NCBI GenBank assembly: GCA_963718635.1
Contig: OY970367.1
Location: forward strand, 6,262,001 to 6,326,000
Length of the DNA: 64,000 nucleotides
Source: JAIOQJ01 sp963718635
Lineage (GTDB): Bacteria > Planctomycetota > Planctomycetia > Gemmatales > Gemmataceae
Direction of reading: 5' to 3'
Positions within the stretch are counted from its first letter, which is position 1; each line of letters starts with the position of its first letter. Below are positions 1 through 8,316 of this stretch, piece after piece. The notes under the pieces were generated by a model. That model searched no databases and was not told the DNA's origin. It worked only from the letters and a program-made list of their open reading frames with translations. A program made the position numbers and the translations under genes.

Positions 1-211
1 GGTTCCCTACTCGCTGCTCTGTTTAAACTATGCCAACCCGCTAGTGCGCAGGCTTGCCAGTTTGCGGAATAAATCGCTGCTGTGCCGTGCCATCGAGATG
101 CTTTACGTGCAGGCGTTGCTGTTAGGCCATCAACCGTTGAACGCCAAAGAACTGGCCCTCTTGAACGAAGGATTGCTCGCCCTCATTGAAATGGGTGTTG
201 GCGACGAGTAG
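1..211 (+). CDS. htpG: C-terminal end of an HSP90-family chaperone (HtpG-like), 5' partial
   Basis: The frame is open from the window edge to a TAG at 209-211 and gives about 69 residues. The text resembles the last part of the HSP90 C-terminal dimerisation domain as found in short bacterial HtpG-like proteins: an NPLVRRLA segment, then a helix with EMLYVQALLLGH, then LNEGLLALIE close to the stop. HSP90 proteins are ATP-dependent cytosolic chaperones. Only the tail is present, so no ATPase motif can be checked. The assignment rests on remembered family similarity and could be wrong; a search with the full gene upstream would settle it. Confidence 0.5.
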   Translation, partial: VPYSLLCLNYANPLVRRLASLRNKSLLCRAIEMLYVQALLLGHQPLNAKELALLNEGLLALIEMGVGDE

Positions 212-263
212 CTAGGGGTTCAAAGCTCTTCCGAGCGTGAGCGACGGAGAGCCCAAAAGGTAA

Positions 264-1395
264 ATGAGACCAATGGACGCACAAAGTGCCAGCTCCTCCC
301 GCGATGGTGTACTGACTCTCCTGGCTATTGCCGAGGCATTGCCTTATGGCTCGACGCAGATCGATATTGTGGAACAAGCGGTACGCACGGCCGATACGCT
401 CAACGATCTCGACATGGCCTATCACGCGCGGCAGGAACTGGTGAAGGCGTCTATGTTCGGCGGGCGTCTCGATATTACCCTGGTGGCGTTTGCCTGGTGC
501 GTCGCTCAATTCGATGCCAACCCCGGACGCTTTAACTCGTTTGAACTTTTGTGGCGATTCAAATGGGTGGTGAGCACGCTGCCGCAGTTTCCGCAGATGT
601 CGAAGGCGACCATTGACCGGATGCTCGAAGACATGGAACGGCGCTTCATCGCGGCCGGCTCTTCCATGCAGCCCGTGTGGCACAAACGGCGCAGCGTGGA
701 AATGATGATGGGCAATGTGGAAGCGGCTGCCATCGCACACAAAAATAGCATCCGGCTTGCGAGAAATTATCTGAGCGATTGCCACGCCTGCGAAATTGAT
801 TCGCTTGTCGAATATTACATGGATCTAGGCAAGGGCGCAAGGCTTGAAGAAAGCAGAGCGCATCTTTGATGGATCGTTGTCGTGCGCCGAAGTGCCGCAC
901 CGCACCCATGCCACCGTGCTGCTCCCATTGCTGAAAGCAGGCAAAGGTGACGAGGCGATGGAACATCATCGCGTCGGCTATCCAATGATAAAAGGCAACC
1001 CGAAACATGGCCGTTATATCGCGATGCATATCGCATTTCTGGCACTGACGCATAATGAGAGTCGATCTCTGCGATTATTCGAACGCTATGCCGATCCGGT
1101 GCTCGATGGCTCGGACCCCGACCGCGAGTTCGATTTTTTACGCTACAGCGAGTTGGCGATCAGTTATGTAGCTGAGCGGAAAAAAAAAGCTAAGTGCCGT
1201 CTGCCTAAGATTCTCGAGCCCGAGTTGAAGGCAGGGGAGGCGACGCTTACTGATATAGCGGAGGAACTCCATCGCCGCGCCACCGAATTGGCAAGGCGCT
1301 TCGACGAGCGCAACGGCAACGATTTTTATACCGAGCGCTTGAGAAAGACAGGTTTCTTTAAAAAGTATGCGTCGCCCCATGCTTTTTCAACGTAA
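264..1395 (+). CDS. Helical (TPR-like) repeat protein, interrupted by one frameshift
   Basis: Two overlapping frames (264-869 and 844-1395) join into one protein of about 375 residues. The first frame ends RLEESRAHL and the second continues in a family-typical way with KKAERIFDGSLSCAEVPHRT, then HHRVGYPMI and FLALTHNESRSLRLFERY. I know this order from actinobacterial and planctomycete proteins annotated as tetratricopeptide-repeat. The frame change lies between about 828 and 850, near an AAGGGCGCAAGG run. No signal peptide is visible, so it is probably cytoplasmic. The start at 264 has GGAG and AAAGG upstream; 273 is the alternative. The frameshift may be real inactivation or a base-calling indel. 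Confidence 0.6.
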
Positions 1396-1458
1396 CAGTG
1401 CCGAGTTTAGCCGCGAGTCGTAAGGTTTCCGCCGACTCGCGTAAACGGCAAACACACA

Positions 1459-2760
1459 CTATTTCATCGGCAGTTTCTTGATCTGCACATTTCGAAAAGC
1501 AACCGGGTCATTATGGCCTGCGAAGCCGAAATGACCTTTCGTCCGGTCCTTACCGGGGTGCGGAGACTTGCCCATGAATTCGGAGATTTTACTAACGTCG
1601 GCATCGTTGATCAGGTTGCCGTTCAGTTCCACTTTGATCGCCGAACCGTTCACGGTGACCTCGATAAAATTCCATTCGCCAACCGGGCGCAAGTAACCGC
1701 GTTGCGAAGCAACCATGCCGTAAACAGAGCCGCAGTACTGGCGCGGGTCGAGCTTCTCATACTTTTTGGCAGTATCATCGAGGATTTGTACTTCGCACAT
1801 GCCGGTGTAGGCGGTGTCGCCTTCGCCCGGGTAGCGGATGGCCAAACCGTTGTTGCCGCCGGGAGGTAACTGAAATTCAACGCGAGCAATGAAGTTGTCG
1901 TACTCTTCTTTCGTGTAGATGGTGCCGCCTTTGCCTGGCTTGCAAACGATGGCTTCGTCTTTTACTTCGTATTGGTCCACCGGGCCTGCCCAGCCGGTGA
2001 AATCCTTGCCGTTGAAGACGCTTACATAATCCTTGGCGTTGCTCTTGCGAAGGATCTCGTTCGCTTCGGTGGCTGGGATTTCGCGGATGTACATGTTGCG
2101 CCAGCGAATCTCGCCACCGTGGGTTTGCAGTTGAATGCCGCCCTTCTTAGGCAGCGCTAATTTCTTATTCCAGAAGTTCTCGAGGCGAACGCCATCCACC
2201 ACTAATTTGTCATTCAGGGTTACTGTCGTCCGCTCGCCGACTTGAATAATACGAAAGCTGTTCCACTCGCCGAAAGGCTTGTCCGCCAAAACCAGAGGAT
2301 CTTTGCCTACGGTTCCTGGGCTATTGTTGTAAAGACCGCCGCTTCCTTTATCGGCGCCGATGTTCCACTTGCCGCCTTCCTTCGTGTAATCCCAGATTTG
2401 CACTTGCGGGGTCCAACGCAGGTAGATGCCGCTGTCGGCCAGAGCCACCGTTTTATATTCAACGAGGAATTCGATGTCTCCATAGTCGCGGTCCGTAGTC
2501 AGGTAAGCGCCTTTGCCGTCGTTGACCAGTTCCCCTTTGTCTACGGTCCAGTGCTGCTTGGCGTCTGCTGTCCATTTGGCAATGAGAGCGGTCCGTTCTG
2601 CCTCGGGCATGGCCGCCAACTTGTACGGATCGAAGTGCGGCATCCCATGCCAGCCTTCCAAATCCTTGCCATTGAATAGAGCCGTAAATCCTTTTGGCGG
2701 CTCCGCAACAGTGACGGAAACAAACAATCCCAGCATCAAAAGCGCAAGCAATGACCGCAT
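1459..2760 (-). CDS. Secreted two-domain DUF1080 protein (3-keto-disaccharide hydrolase family)
   Basis: This 433-residue protein has a cleavable signal peptide (about residues 1-19, ending VTVAEP). Two tandem DUF1080/LamG-like beta-sandwich domains follow. Domain 1 (about 22-230) starts GFTALFNGKDLEGWHG and domain 2 (about 243-430) starts YVSVFNGKDFTGWAGP. DUF1080 members act on 3-keto glycosides or bind sugars, and in other bacteria they sit beside Gfo/Idh/MocA dehydrogenases that make the 3-keto group. Here it is the last gene of a three-gene minus-strand run, 51 bp after the oxidoreductase at 2812-4173. The substrate cannot be read from the sequence. Confidence 0.9.
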   Translation of the reverse strand: MRSLLALLMLGLFVSVTVAEPPKGFTALFNGKDLEGWHGMPHFDPYKLAAMPEAERTALIAKWTADAKQHWTVDKGELVNDGKGAYLTTDRDYGDIEFLVEYKTVALADSGIYLRWTPQVQIWDYTKEGGKWNIGADKGSGGLYNNSPGTVGKDPLVLADKPFGEWNSFRIIQVGERTTVTLNDKLVVDGVRLENFWNKKLALPKKGGIQLQTHGGEIRWRNMYIREIPATEANEILRKSNAKDYVSVFNGKDFTGWAGPVDQYEVKDEAIVCKPGKGGTIYTKEEYDNFIARVEFQLPPGGNNGLAIRYPGEGDTAYTGMCEVQILDDTAKKYEKLDPRQYCGSVYGMVASQRGYLRPVGEWNFIEVTVNGSAIKVELNGNLINDADVSKISEFMGKSPHPGKDRTKGHFGFAGHNDPVAFRNVQIKKLPMK

Positions 2761-2811
2761 CCTAGACTCCTAGTTTTACATACCACAAGCGACTCGCTTG
2801 TGTGAAACCGT

Positions 2812-4173
2812 TCACGCGCCCGGATGGACCCACGGCCCACGATACGCGCGTTTGAGCAACTTGTTCGCTTCATCGTCGCCGACAATCTGCTGCTTGTCGG
2901 CATCCCAGGTTAAGGCTCTGTTCACCTGCATGGCGATATTTGCCATGATGCAGGAGGCAGAGGAAATATGGCCCTGCTCGATGTCGGCCACCGGCTTGCT
3001 GCGTTCGGCAATTGCTTTCAGAAAATCCTTCATGTGGCCGCGAATGGCCGGCGCAACATGCTTTTCCAGATCGGGCTCCGTCTTGTCTTCGGGGTATTGT
3101 TCCAGTTCGTAAGTCACGTCCTTATGAATCGGCGTGCCTTTGCCCAACGGCGTGAAGTCGTAACCCATCACGCTTGCTTTAAGCGTCCCCTTGTCACCAT
3201 AGAAGGTGGCGCCCCAAGGATATTTCGGGTCGGGCGAGCTGCCCCAGGTGCGATGCTGCCACACAACGTCCAAGCCGCCGAAATCGAACGTCGCCGTCTG
3301 CGTATCGCTGATGTTCGACTTGCCTTCCTTTTGAATCAGGATGCCGCCGGTGGAACTGATGCGTTTGGGCCAGCCGAGGTCGAGCATCCAGCGCACCATA
3401 TCGAGCATATGGACGCACATATCGCCGACGATCCCATTGCTATATTCATTGAAGGCACGCCACCAGCCGCGATGCGGCAGCGCGATGCCATTCTTATTAG
3501 CCGGTGCATCGTATGGACGTAGCGGCGCCGGGCCGGTCCACATGTCATAGTCGAAATACTCGGGCGGTTTAGTAACAGGCGGGTTGGCGTTGTTGCGCAT
3601 GTGATAGTAACAGTAGATCTCGACAAGGCCGATCTTGCCGAGCATCCCCTCTTTCACAATTTTGTCGCGAGCTTCGATCAAGTGCGGCGTACTGCGCCGC
3701 TGCGTGCCGACTTGCACCACGCGCTTGTGCTTGCGTGCGGCAGACAGCATTGCTTGCCCCTCTGCCACATCGACGCTGATCGGCTTCTGCACATACACAT
3801 CGGCGCCCGCTTCCACCGCCGCGATCATCGGCAACGCATGCCAATGATCGGGAGTGCCGACAAGCACGATATCGAGATCTTTCTCCTTCAGCATCTCACG
3901 GTAATCGCTATAGATCCGAGGCTTCTTCTTGGAAATCTGGCGTTCGGAAACCTTTACGGCTGAGTCGGCGAGCATCTTCTGATCGACGTCGCAAAGAGAA
4001 ACAACTTCGATCGGCGCCACTTGAATCAGCCGAAATAAGTCGCATTTGCCATACCAGCCTGTGCCGATGAGGCCGACGCGGGGCGGCTTGTCGGCCATCG
4101 CGGCAAAGGAATCAAACCCGGCCAGCGAAATCCCGGCTGCAGAGCCGGCCGCCAAAAATTGTCTACGATTCAT
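2812..4173 (-). CDS. Tat-exported Gfo/Idh/MocA family oxidoreductase
   Basis: The protein has 453 residues from the chosen start. That start begins MNRRQFLAAGSAAGISLAGF, a twin-arginine-type signal peptide, and has AAGGA 9 bases upstream. A longer in-frame start at 4275 would bury the signal, so I reject it. The Rossmann NAD(P) motif GLIGTGWYGK follows, then a VGTPDHWH segment, QKP in the place of the usual EKP, and the C-terminal alpha/beta domain. The ATG overlaps the stop of the upstream esterase as ATGA, which suggests translational coupling. Such exported oxidoreductases are expanded in Planctomycetes and are thought to oxidise sugars or glycosides in the periplasm. The substrate is unknown. 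Confidence 0.9.
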   Translation of the reverse strand: MNRRQFLAAGSAAGISLAGFDSFAAMADKPPRVGLIGTGWYGKCDLFRLIQVAPIEVVSLCDVDQKMLADSAVKVSERQISKKKPRIYSDYREMLKEKDLDIVLVGTPDHWHALPMIAAVEAGADVYVQKPISVDVAEGQAMLSAARKHKRVVQVGTQRRSTPHLIEARDKIVKEGMLGKIGLVEIYCYYHMRNNANPPVTKPPEYFDYDMWTGPAPLRPYDAPANKNGIALPHRGWWRAFNEYSNGIVGDMCVHMLDMVRWMLDLGWPKRISSTGGILIQKEGKSNISDTQTATFDFGGLDVVWQHRTWGSSPDPKYPWGATFYGDKGTLKASVMGYDFTPLGKGTPIHKDVTYELEQYPEDKTEPDLEKHVAPAIRGHMKDFLKAIAERSKPVADIEQGHISSASCIMANIAMQVNRALTWDADKQQIVGDDEANKLLKRAYRGPWVHPGA

Positions 4174-5120
4174 GGGAGAGTCCTTAATAGGATTTGTTGG
4201 CCGGACGCGCCAGCAACGGAGTTTTGTAAGCAGCCAATTACTTCTTGTCGTACACTCCGCGCCTTCTTCAACCACTCATCTAATTTCACTGACCACTCAG
4301 CCAACGGCAATTTAGTGTTCAATCCCAAGCCGACGCCGTGCCCGCCTTTTTCGTATTCAACCAATTCCACTGGCACGCCATTTTTCTCACAGGCTTCTTT
4401 GAAGAGCCGGCTGTTTTCAATCGGCACTGCCTTGTCCTCTACCGTGTGAAAGAGAAAAGTCGGCGGCGTCTTGGCCGTCACTTGCTTCTCACTGGAGTAA
4501 AACTCAAGGAGCTTTTCGTCGGGTTTATCCCCGAGCAAGTTCTTCTTGGAACCGCCATGCGTTTTGGCGCCCATAGTAATTACCGGATATGCGAGAATAG
4601 CGAAATCGGGCCGGCAGCTAACCTTGTCGATCGGGTCGGCGGCGTCGGCTTTGCCCTCGTCGAAGTGCGTGGCAGCAGTTGAAGCCAAATGACCACCGGC
4701 GGAGAAACCCCATACCCCGATTCGAGTCGGATCGATGCCGTAGTCTTTCGCCTTCGCTCGAACGGTGCGAATGGCGTGTTGCACATCGAGCATCGGCCCC
4801 GGTTCCAACGGCGCTGGAATCTTTGATTCGCCGACCGTGCGATACTTCAGGATAAACGCATGCACCCCACGCTCGTTGAGCCAATCGGCGATTTGCTTTC
4901 CTTCGTGATCAGTCGCCCGGCCCGAGTATCCGCCGCCCGGACAAATCACGACCGCGGCGCCGTTGGCTTTCTCTTTATCTGCCAATTGAATGGTCAAAGT
5001 CGGCACATTTTTTTCGTCCTTACTCACCGGCCCTGGGATCTTCTCGCTCCAGAGATTGACAATGTGCGGAGGAGTCGGCGCACCCATTAGCATGGTGCAA
5101 AACAACGGCAGTGAAAACAT
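4170..5120 (-). CDS. Secreted alpha/beta-hydrolase, acetyl-xylan-esterase/BD-FAE-like
   Basis: The 316-residue product has a short hydrophobic N-terminus (MFSLPLFCTMLMGA). The oxyanion segment CPGGGYSG, the nucleophile elbow GFSAGGHLAS, an acid in VEDKAVP and a histidine in GGHGVG give a complete serine-hydrolase set of the kind that deacetylates xylan or other sugars. The family normally ends near LDEWLKK; here about 30 further residues of low-complexity tail run into the next gene. The stop overlaps the start of the downstream oxidoreductase by four bases (ATGA). It is the first gene of the esterase / oxidoreductase / DUF1080 operon. Confidence 0.85.
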   Translation of the reverse strand: MFSLPLFCTMLMGAPTPPHIVNLWSEKIPGPVSKDEKNVPTLTIQLADKEKANGAAVVICPGGGYSGRATDHEGKQIADWLNERGVHAFILKYRTVGESKIPAPLEPGPMLDVQHAIRTVRAKAKDYGIDPTRIGVWGFSAGGHLASTAATHFDEGKADAADPIDKVSCRPDFAILAYPVITMGAKTHGGSKKNLLGDKPDEKLLEFYSSEKQVTAKTPPTFLFHTVEDKAVPIENSRLFKEACEKNGVPVELVEYEKGGHGVGLGLNTKLPLAEWSVKLDEWLKKARSVRQEVIGCLQNSVAGASGQQILLRTLP

Positions 5121-5381
5121 ATTGCGTGCTCCCTTTTAGTAGCTGAACGCTCCAGCAACAGAGTGTGGCATAAGAATCGATAGCGCCAGAACTCAGTGGC
5201 ACGGCTATATTAGAGAGGCAGGAAGGCCATACCAAGGGGCAAACTTGAAGCTGATCGACGATAAGGAACGACGGGCGCAAAACACAAGCGATGCAGGGCT
5301 TGCATGGAAGCGTCTGTTGTGATTTGGGAAAAGGGTATGATTTTCAACGCCCCGGATGGCGTTCACCTAGATTATTTTTGT

Positions 5382-5755
5382 TCAACGTACAAACAGTCGG
5401 TGGCATGCCTTAAGAATTTCTTCATGCTGCATCAGTGGGCAGAAGGATAAATGTGAAAATTTGCGGCGTTTGATCGATCGAAAGTGGCGAAGGTCTACGG
5501 TTAAGGGACGTTGAATACCAAGGCGCTCGGAAGTTGCAACCACCGAAGCATCAGCAAGACCCACCTTGAAATCACGATACTGCACGATTAGTTCCCGACA
5601 CCTTGTAAGGTCTTCCGATGTTGGTGAAACCAATGTGAACGCGCCTTTTTCGACGCTGTCAAGAAAATTCAACGCGGCATCAACCCCTAGTCGTTGCGTT
5701 AACAAATAGTCGATCTCCGCCAGCAGAATTACGGGTAAAAACAGCGTGCCGCAAT
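5382..5755 (-). pseudogene. VapC-like PIN-domain toxin, N-terminus deleted
   Basis: Reading from about 5755 the frame gives TLFLPVILLAEIDYLL, then RLGVDAALNFLDSVEKG and GLADASVVATSERLG, then a DLRHF segment. This is the middle and C-terminal part of a PIN-domain ribonuclease toxin. The glutamate of LAEIDYLL, the aspartate of GLADAS and the late DLRHF aspartate are kept. The first strand with the essential N-terminal aspartate is missing, because the frame meets a stop just upstream (about 5768). The fragment abuts an antitoxin-like start, so a deletion probably removed the antitoxin end and the toxin beginning together. Without the first aspartate it should be inactive. Confidence 0.65.
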
Positions 5756-5859
5756 GATGTAATGACTACCCGGCCTGCCGGCAAATCCGGCCTTTGATCC
5801 AAAGCTAAAGTGCCATCCGGATTAAGCGATCCTTCTACAACTGCTTCGAGCAAGCTCAT
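5745..5859 (-). pseudogene. N-terminal fragment of a small antitoxin-like protein
   Basis: An ATG at 5859 with AAGGAG upstream opens MSLLEAVVEGSLNPDGTL, then LDQRPDLPAGRVVIT. This resembles the short beta-rich antitoxin-type proteins that precede VapC genes (pattern: LEA..., PDGTL, LP.GRV). After about VVITSL the reading continues only as an out-of-frame version of the PIN toxin, ending at 5680. So the original C-terminus, which would hold the toxin-neutralising part, is gone. It is best read with the toxin fragment as one deletion scar. Confidence 0.55.
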
Positions 5860-6008
5860 TGCCACTCTCCTTCATCACGAAGATTTTAAGGGTTAAACGA
5901 GTTCCGTCAAGCGTTGGTCGTCTTCCTCAGCGGAAGACCGGCGAGTCTCGGCCCGGAGAATACCGTTGCCCTGAATACCTTTGCCCTGTCGCCATTTGCT
6001 TCTGTCGC

Positions 6009-6014
6009 TATAAT
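6009..6014 (+). promoter_or_regulatory. Perfect -10 box (TATAAT) upstream of ssrA
   Basis: TATAAT lies 25 bases before the mature tmRNA 5' end, so transcription would begin near 6020 with a short leader removed by processing. No good -35 hexamer is seen at the ideal distance; TTGCCC at 5981-5986 is 22 bases away. Confidence 0.5.
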
Positions 6015-6038
6015 AGCAGAGGTTGAAGCCCAAGCGAA

Positions 6039-6461
6039 GGGGGCGACCTGGTATCGACCGGGTAATATGAGGCGTTTGTCGCGTGTCGTGGTTGATCGGT
6101 TGGCCACGTAAATAGCCGATCACAATGATAACTGCTGAACCGCAGTTCTCTTTGGCAGCCTAATTAAAGGCAGCCCCATTGTCCAAGTACTCTGCCTGAG
6201 AGGCCTTGGCGTGGATGTAAATTCAGGATCGCGATGGCTTGAGAAGTGGGTAAGAACTCTTGCGTAAGCAAGGGGAGTAGCCTTCATCGCCTCGGTGGCG
6301 GCCATTGCTAAAAAATCTGACCGATAGCCGATCCGCGACCCTGCCTGCCGGGGCAAGGAAAGGCGAACACGAGGAGTAAGACCTCACGCATCGACAGGAT
6401 ACACACGTAGAAGCGGGCGCTGAAGTGCCACGGGACGCGGGTTCGATTCCCGCCGCCTCCA
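6039..6461 (+). ncRNA. ssrA: Transfer-messenger RNA (tmRNA)
   Basis: The 5' end GGGGGCG (6039-6045) pairs with CGCCTCC (6454-6460) to form the tRNA-like acceptor stem. The T arm GCGGGTTCGATTCCCGC precedes it, and the discriminator A is at 6461. The next bases are TCA rather than CCA, so CCA must be added after transcription. The tag frame starts at the GCT codon at 6134 and reads AEPQFSLAA before TAA at 6161-6163, with a second in-frame TAA-like run after it. The LAA end is the usual ClpXP degron. tmRNA with SmpB rescues stalled ribosomes. At about 423 nt it is longer than the E. coli RNA. The tag closely matches the Gemmata-type tag as I recall it. Confidence 0.95.
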
Positions 6462-6469
6462 TCAGAAAA

Positions 6470-6503
6470 CCAGGCAAATCTTCACGGGTTTGCCCGGTTT
6501 TTT
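6470..6503 (+). terminator. Rho-independent terminator of ssrA
   Basis: A nine-base stem (CCAGGCAAA at 6470-6478 with TTTGCCCGG at 6489-6497, one mismatch) is followed directly by six T residues at 6498-6503. It lies 9 bases after the tmRNA 3' end. Confidence 0.85.
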
Positions 6504-6618
6504 GCATTGTTGGGATAAAAGCCTGCCGCCTTAGAGGTCTGTTCTGTGCAGATCTTGTCTAAGACGTCTAAGATTTTGTCTGAAAAATTGGTGTCATTGA
6601 GCTTTTCTTGTTGGGCTA

Positions 6619-7302
6619 CTATTCCTTGGCCAATAACAAATCCACGACCCAGCAGCCCCGAACATGCGGCCCATCCGCCCGACAATGGGCACTGATGTTC
6701 TCGGAGTCGCATCCCGCATCCATCAACGCATCAGCAAGAATGCCCATCCGGTCGATTGATCGCTCGTTTTCGATCGCCTTGGCCAAATCGACGACGACGG
6801 AAGTTTGCCAACGAGGGTCGATGGTGATGAAGCGAAAGGGATTTCCAATCACATCACGCAATAAATTTGCCAGTTTTGCCTCTTGCTTGACCCTCTCGTC
6901 TTCTGGTGTCCCGATACCTGAATTCTTGCACCAGTCTTCTCCCTGGCATTCAAGCAGAATTTCCGTGCTGGCCTCGGCGTATAAGGCCGCTTCGTTTGCA
7001 ACACCCCTGGCAGCCTCCCATGCATTTTCGCCCAATGCTAACAGGACTGCATGACTAATGATGTCTTCACCGATAGGCTTTCCGATAGCAAGACGTGCGG
7101 TGGAAAGTTGTTCAGTTGTTGCCACGCCGTCGATATAGCGATCTGCTGTCTCCAGGGCTACTTTGTTTTCTCCGAAGAAAGGTCCCATTGATCGGCAGCC
7201 GGCTATAGCGAATAACCGTAACTTACGGTTGCTCGCCTTACCTCGAACGAACTCTAGCATCGCCATCGGGTTGATGCACGTCAGCCACTCTTGCTCGTTC
7301 AT
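6619..7302 (-). CDS. Conserved planctomycete protein of unknown function
   Basis: The 227-residue protein begins MNEQEWLTCINPMAMLEFVR, continues GKASNRKLRLFAIAGCR, and ends HVRGCWVVDLLLAKE. The TEQEWL...P..ML.FLRGKASDRKLRLFA start and the CRxxGxHVRGCWVVDLLLGKE end belong to a large paralogous family that I know only from Gemmataceae-like genomes, with no known function. The middle segment LANLLRDVIGNPFR is also typical. No signal peptide or membrane segment is seen, so it is probably cytosolic. GGGAAG lies upstream of the ATG. It stands alone between ssrA and a divergent NADAR gene. Confidence 0.7.
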   Translation of the reverse strand: MNEQEWLTCINPMAMLEFVRGKASNRKLRLFAIAGCRSMGPFFGENKVALETADRYIDGVATTEQLSTARLAIGKPIGEDIISHAVLLALGENAWEAARGVANEAALYAEASTEILLECQGEDWCKNSGIGTPEDERVKQEAKLANLLRDVIGNPFRFITIDPRWQTSVVVDLAKAIENERSIDRMGILADALMDAGCDSENISAHCRADGPHVRGCWVVDLLLAKE

Positions 7303-7311
7303 GTCGCTTCC

Positions 7312-7560
7312 CTATTGCGTATCGATACGGCTAAAAACAATATAATTGCATTCGCGTACAGATGCGAGTGGCAGCGGTGCATCACGTGGCTCATTACCCC
7401 AAAATCGAGACTGTATTCTGCCCTTCCCGATTTGCACCCGATCATCTACCAAGTAAACGCCGGGTGCTTGCAAACCAGCAGCCCGCGCATACAAGCGAAA
7501 TGCGGAATTGTCTTGCGATCATGTGTCAGCAGAAAAAAATCAGTTCCCGAAGATAACGGA
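7312..7560 (-). pseudogene. C-terminal remnant of a DUF5615-type PIN-like protein
   Basis: In the minus strand one frame reads FFLLTHDRKTIPHFA. After a shift near 7492 the next frame reads YARAAGLQAPGVYLVDDRVQIGKG. Together they match the C-terminal half of DUF5615 PIN-like (toxin-type) proteins, whose pattern is LLTHDR.TMP..AY.R...G.PMPGV..V. The N-terminal half is absent and the residues before FFLLTHD look unrelated. No intact start is visible. It fills most of the otherwise gene-free 7303-7671 interval. Confidence 0.45.
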
Positions 7561-7671
7561 AAACTTGGCGAAAAGATCAACCTGACGTTGCGAAAAATCG
7601 AGACGAGGCGATCCCGTTTTTTCGCTGTTCGACCACGCCTCGGTGAAATCACCCGTGGGAGAAATGCGCTT

Positions 7672-8217
7672 ATGCTCAACCTTGCCGAACTTCGTCGCCG
7701 CTGCTCCCAAGGTGAGTCGTTTGATTACCTTTACTTTTGGGGGAACCAGCCTTCCAAGGACGGAAGGATCACGCAGACTTGCCTGAGCCAGTGGTACGCT
7801 GCGCCGTTCGAGATTGAAGGCGTTGTTTATCCGACTGCGGAACACTGGATGATGGCGTCCAAGGCGAGGTTGTTTTCCGACAACGAATCGTTTGAACGCA
7901 TACTTCAGTCCAGCGATCCTAAAACAGCAAAAGCTCTTGGACGCACGGTCAAGAATTTCGACGGCGAAGTGTGGAATGCGAATGCCCGGCGGTTGGTCAC
8001 GGAGGGAAACTTGGCCAAGTTCGGCCAGAATGCCGCCCTCCGTGTTTATTTGCTCGGAACCGGAAGCCAAGTGCTTGTCGAAGCCAGCCCATACGACCGC
8101 ATCTGGGGAATCGGCCTGAAAGCAACGGACGACAAGGCGAAACATCCCGACACCTGGGAGGGCGAGAATCTGCTGGGCTTCGCCCTCATGGATGCGCGGG
8201 CGGCGTTGTTGAAATGA
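7672..8217 (+). CDS. NADAR-family (YbiA-like) N-glycosidase domain protein
   Basis: From the ATG at 7672 (GGGAGA 9 bases upstream) the product has 181 residues. YLYFWGNQPSKDGRI, then AEHWMMASKARLF, and a late YDRIWGIGL are the conserved NADAR motifs; the EHWMM segment carries the active-site region. NADAR proteins hydrolyse N-glycosidic bonds in riboflavin-pathway intermediates or in ADP-ribose derivatives, and act in the cytosol. The frame is open back to 7291, but the upstream residues are not family-like. It is convergent with the minus-strand genes that end at 8218-8313. Confidence 0.85.
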   Translation: MLNLAELRRRCSQGESFDYLYFWGNQPSKDGRITQTCLSQWYAAPFEIEGVVYPTAEHWMMASKARLFSDNESFERILQSSDPKTAKALGRTVKNFDGEVWNANARRLVTEGNLAKFGQNAALRVYLLGTGSQVLVEASPYDRIWGIGLKATDDKAKHPDTWEGENLLGFALMDARAALLK

Positions 8218-8316
8218 CCTTGAACGGCACGGACACCCGAACGGATATAGGTCTTCGTCACCACAACATCGAAAGTGGCGAAAGTCGAGATCAGCTTCTT
8301 CAACGGTCTGGCTCAT
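8218..8316 (-). pseudogene. Truncated start of a small Cys-containing protein
   Basis: An ATG at 8316 overlaps the stop of the upstream cupin gene as ATGA and opens MSQTVEEADLDFRHFRCCG, then DEDLYPFGCP. This resembles the start of a small planctomycete protein with paired Cys residues. Coding character ends at about 8220, exactly where the oppositely oriented NADAR gene stops. Beyond that the frame only continues antisense to NADAR. I read it as a gene cut off by a recombination junction. Confidence 0.4.

Noticed and set aside
6431..6461. Stand-alone tRNA gene
   Set aside because: The T arm and acceptor look like a tRNA end, but the matching 5' strand lies 400 bases upstream and a tag frame is present, so it is tmRNA.
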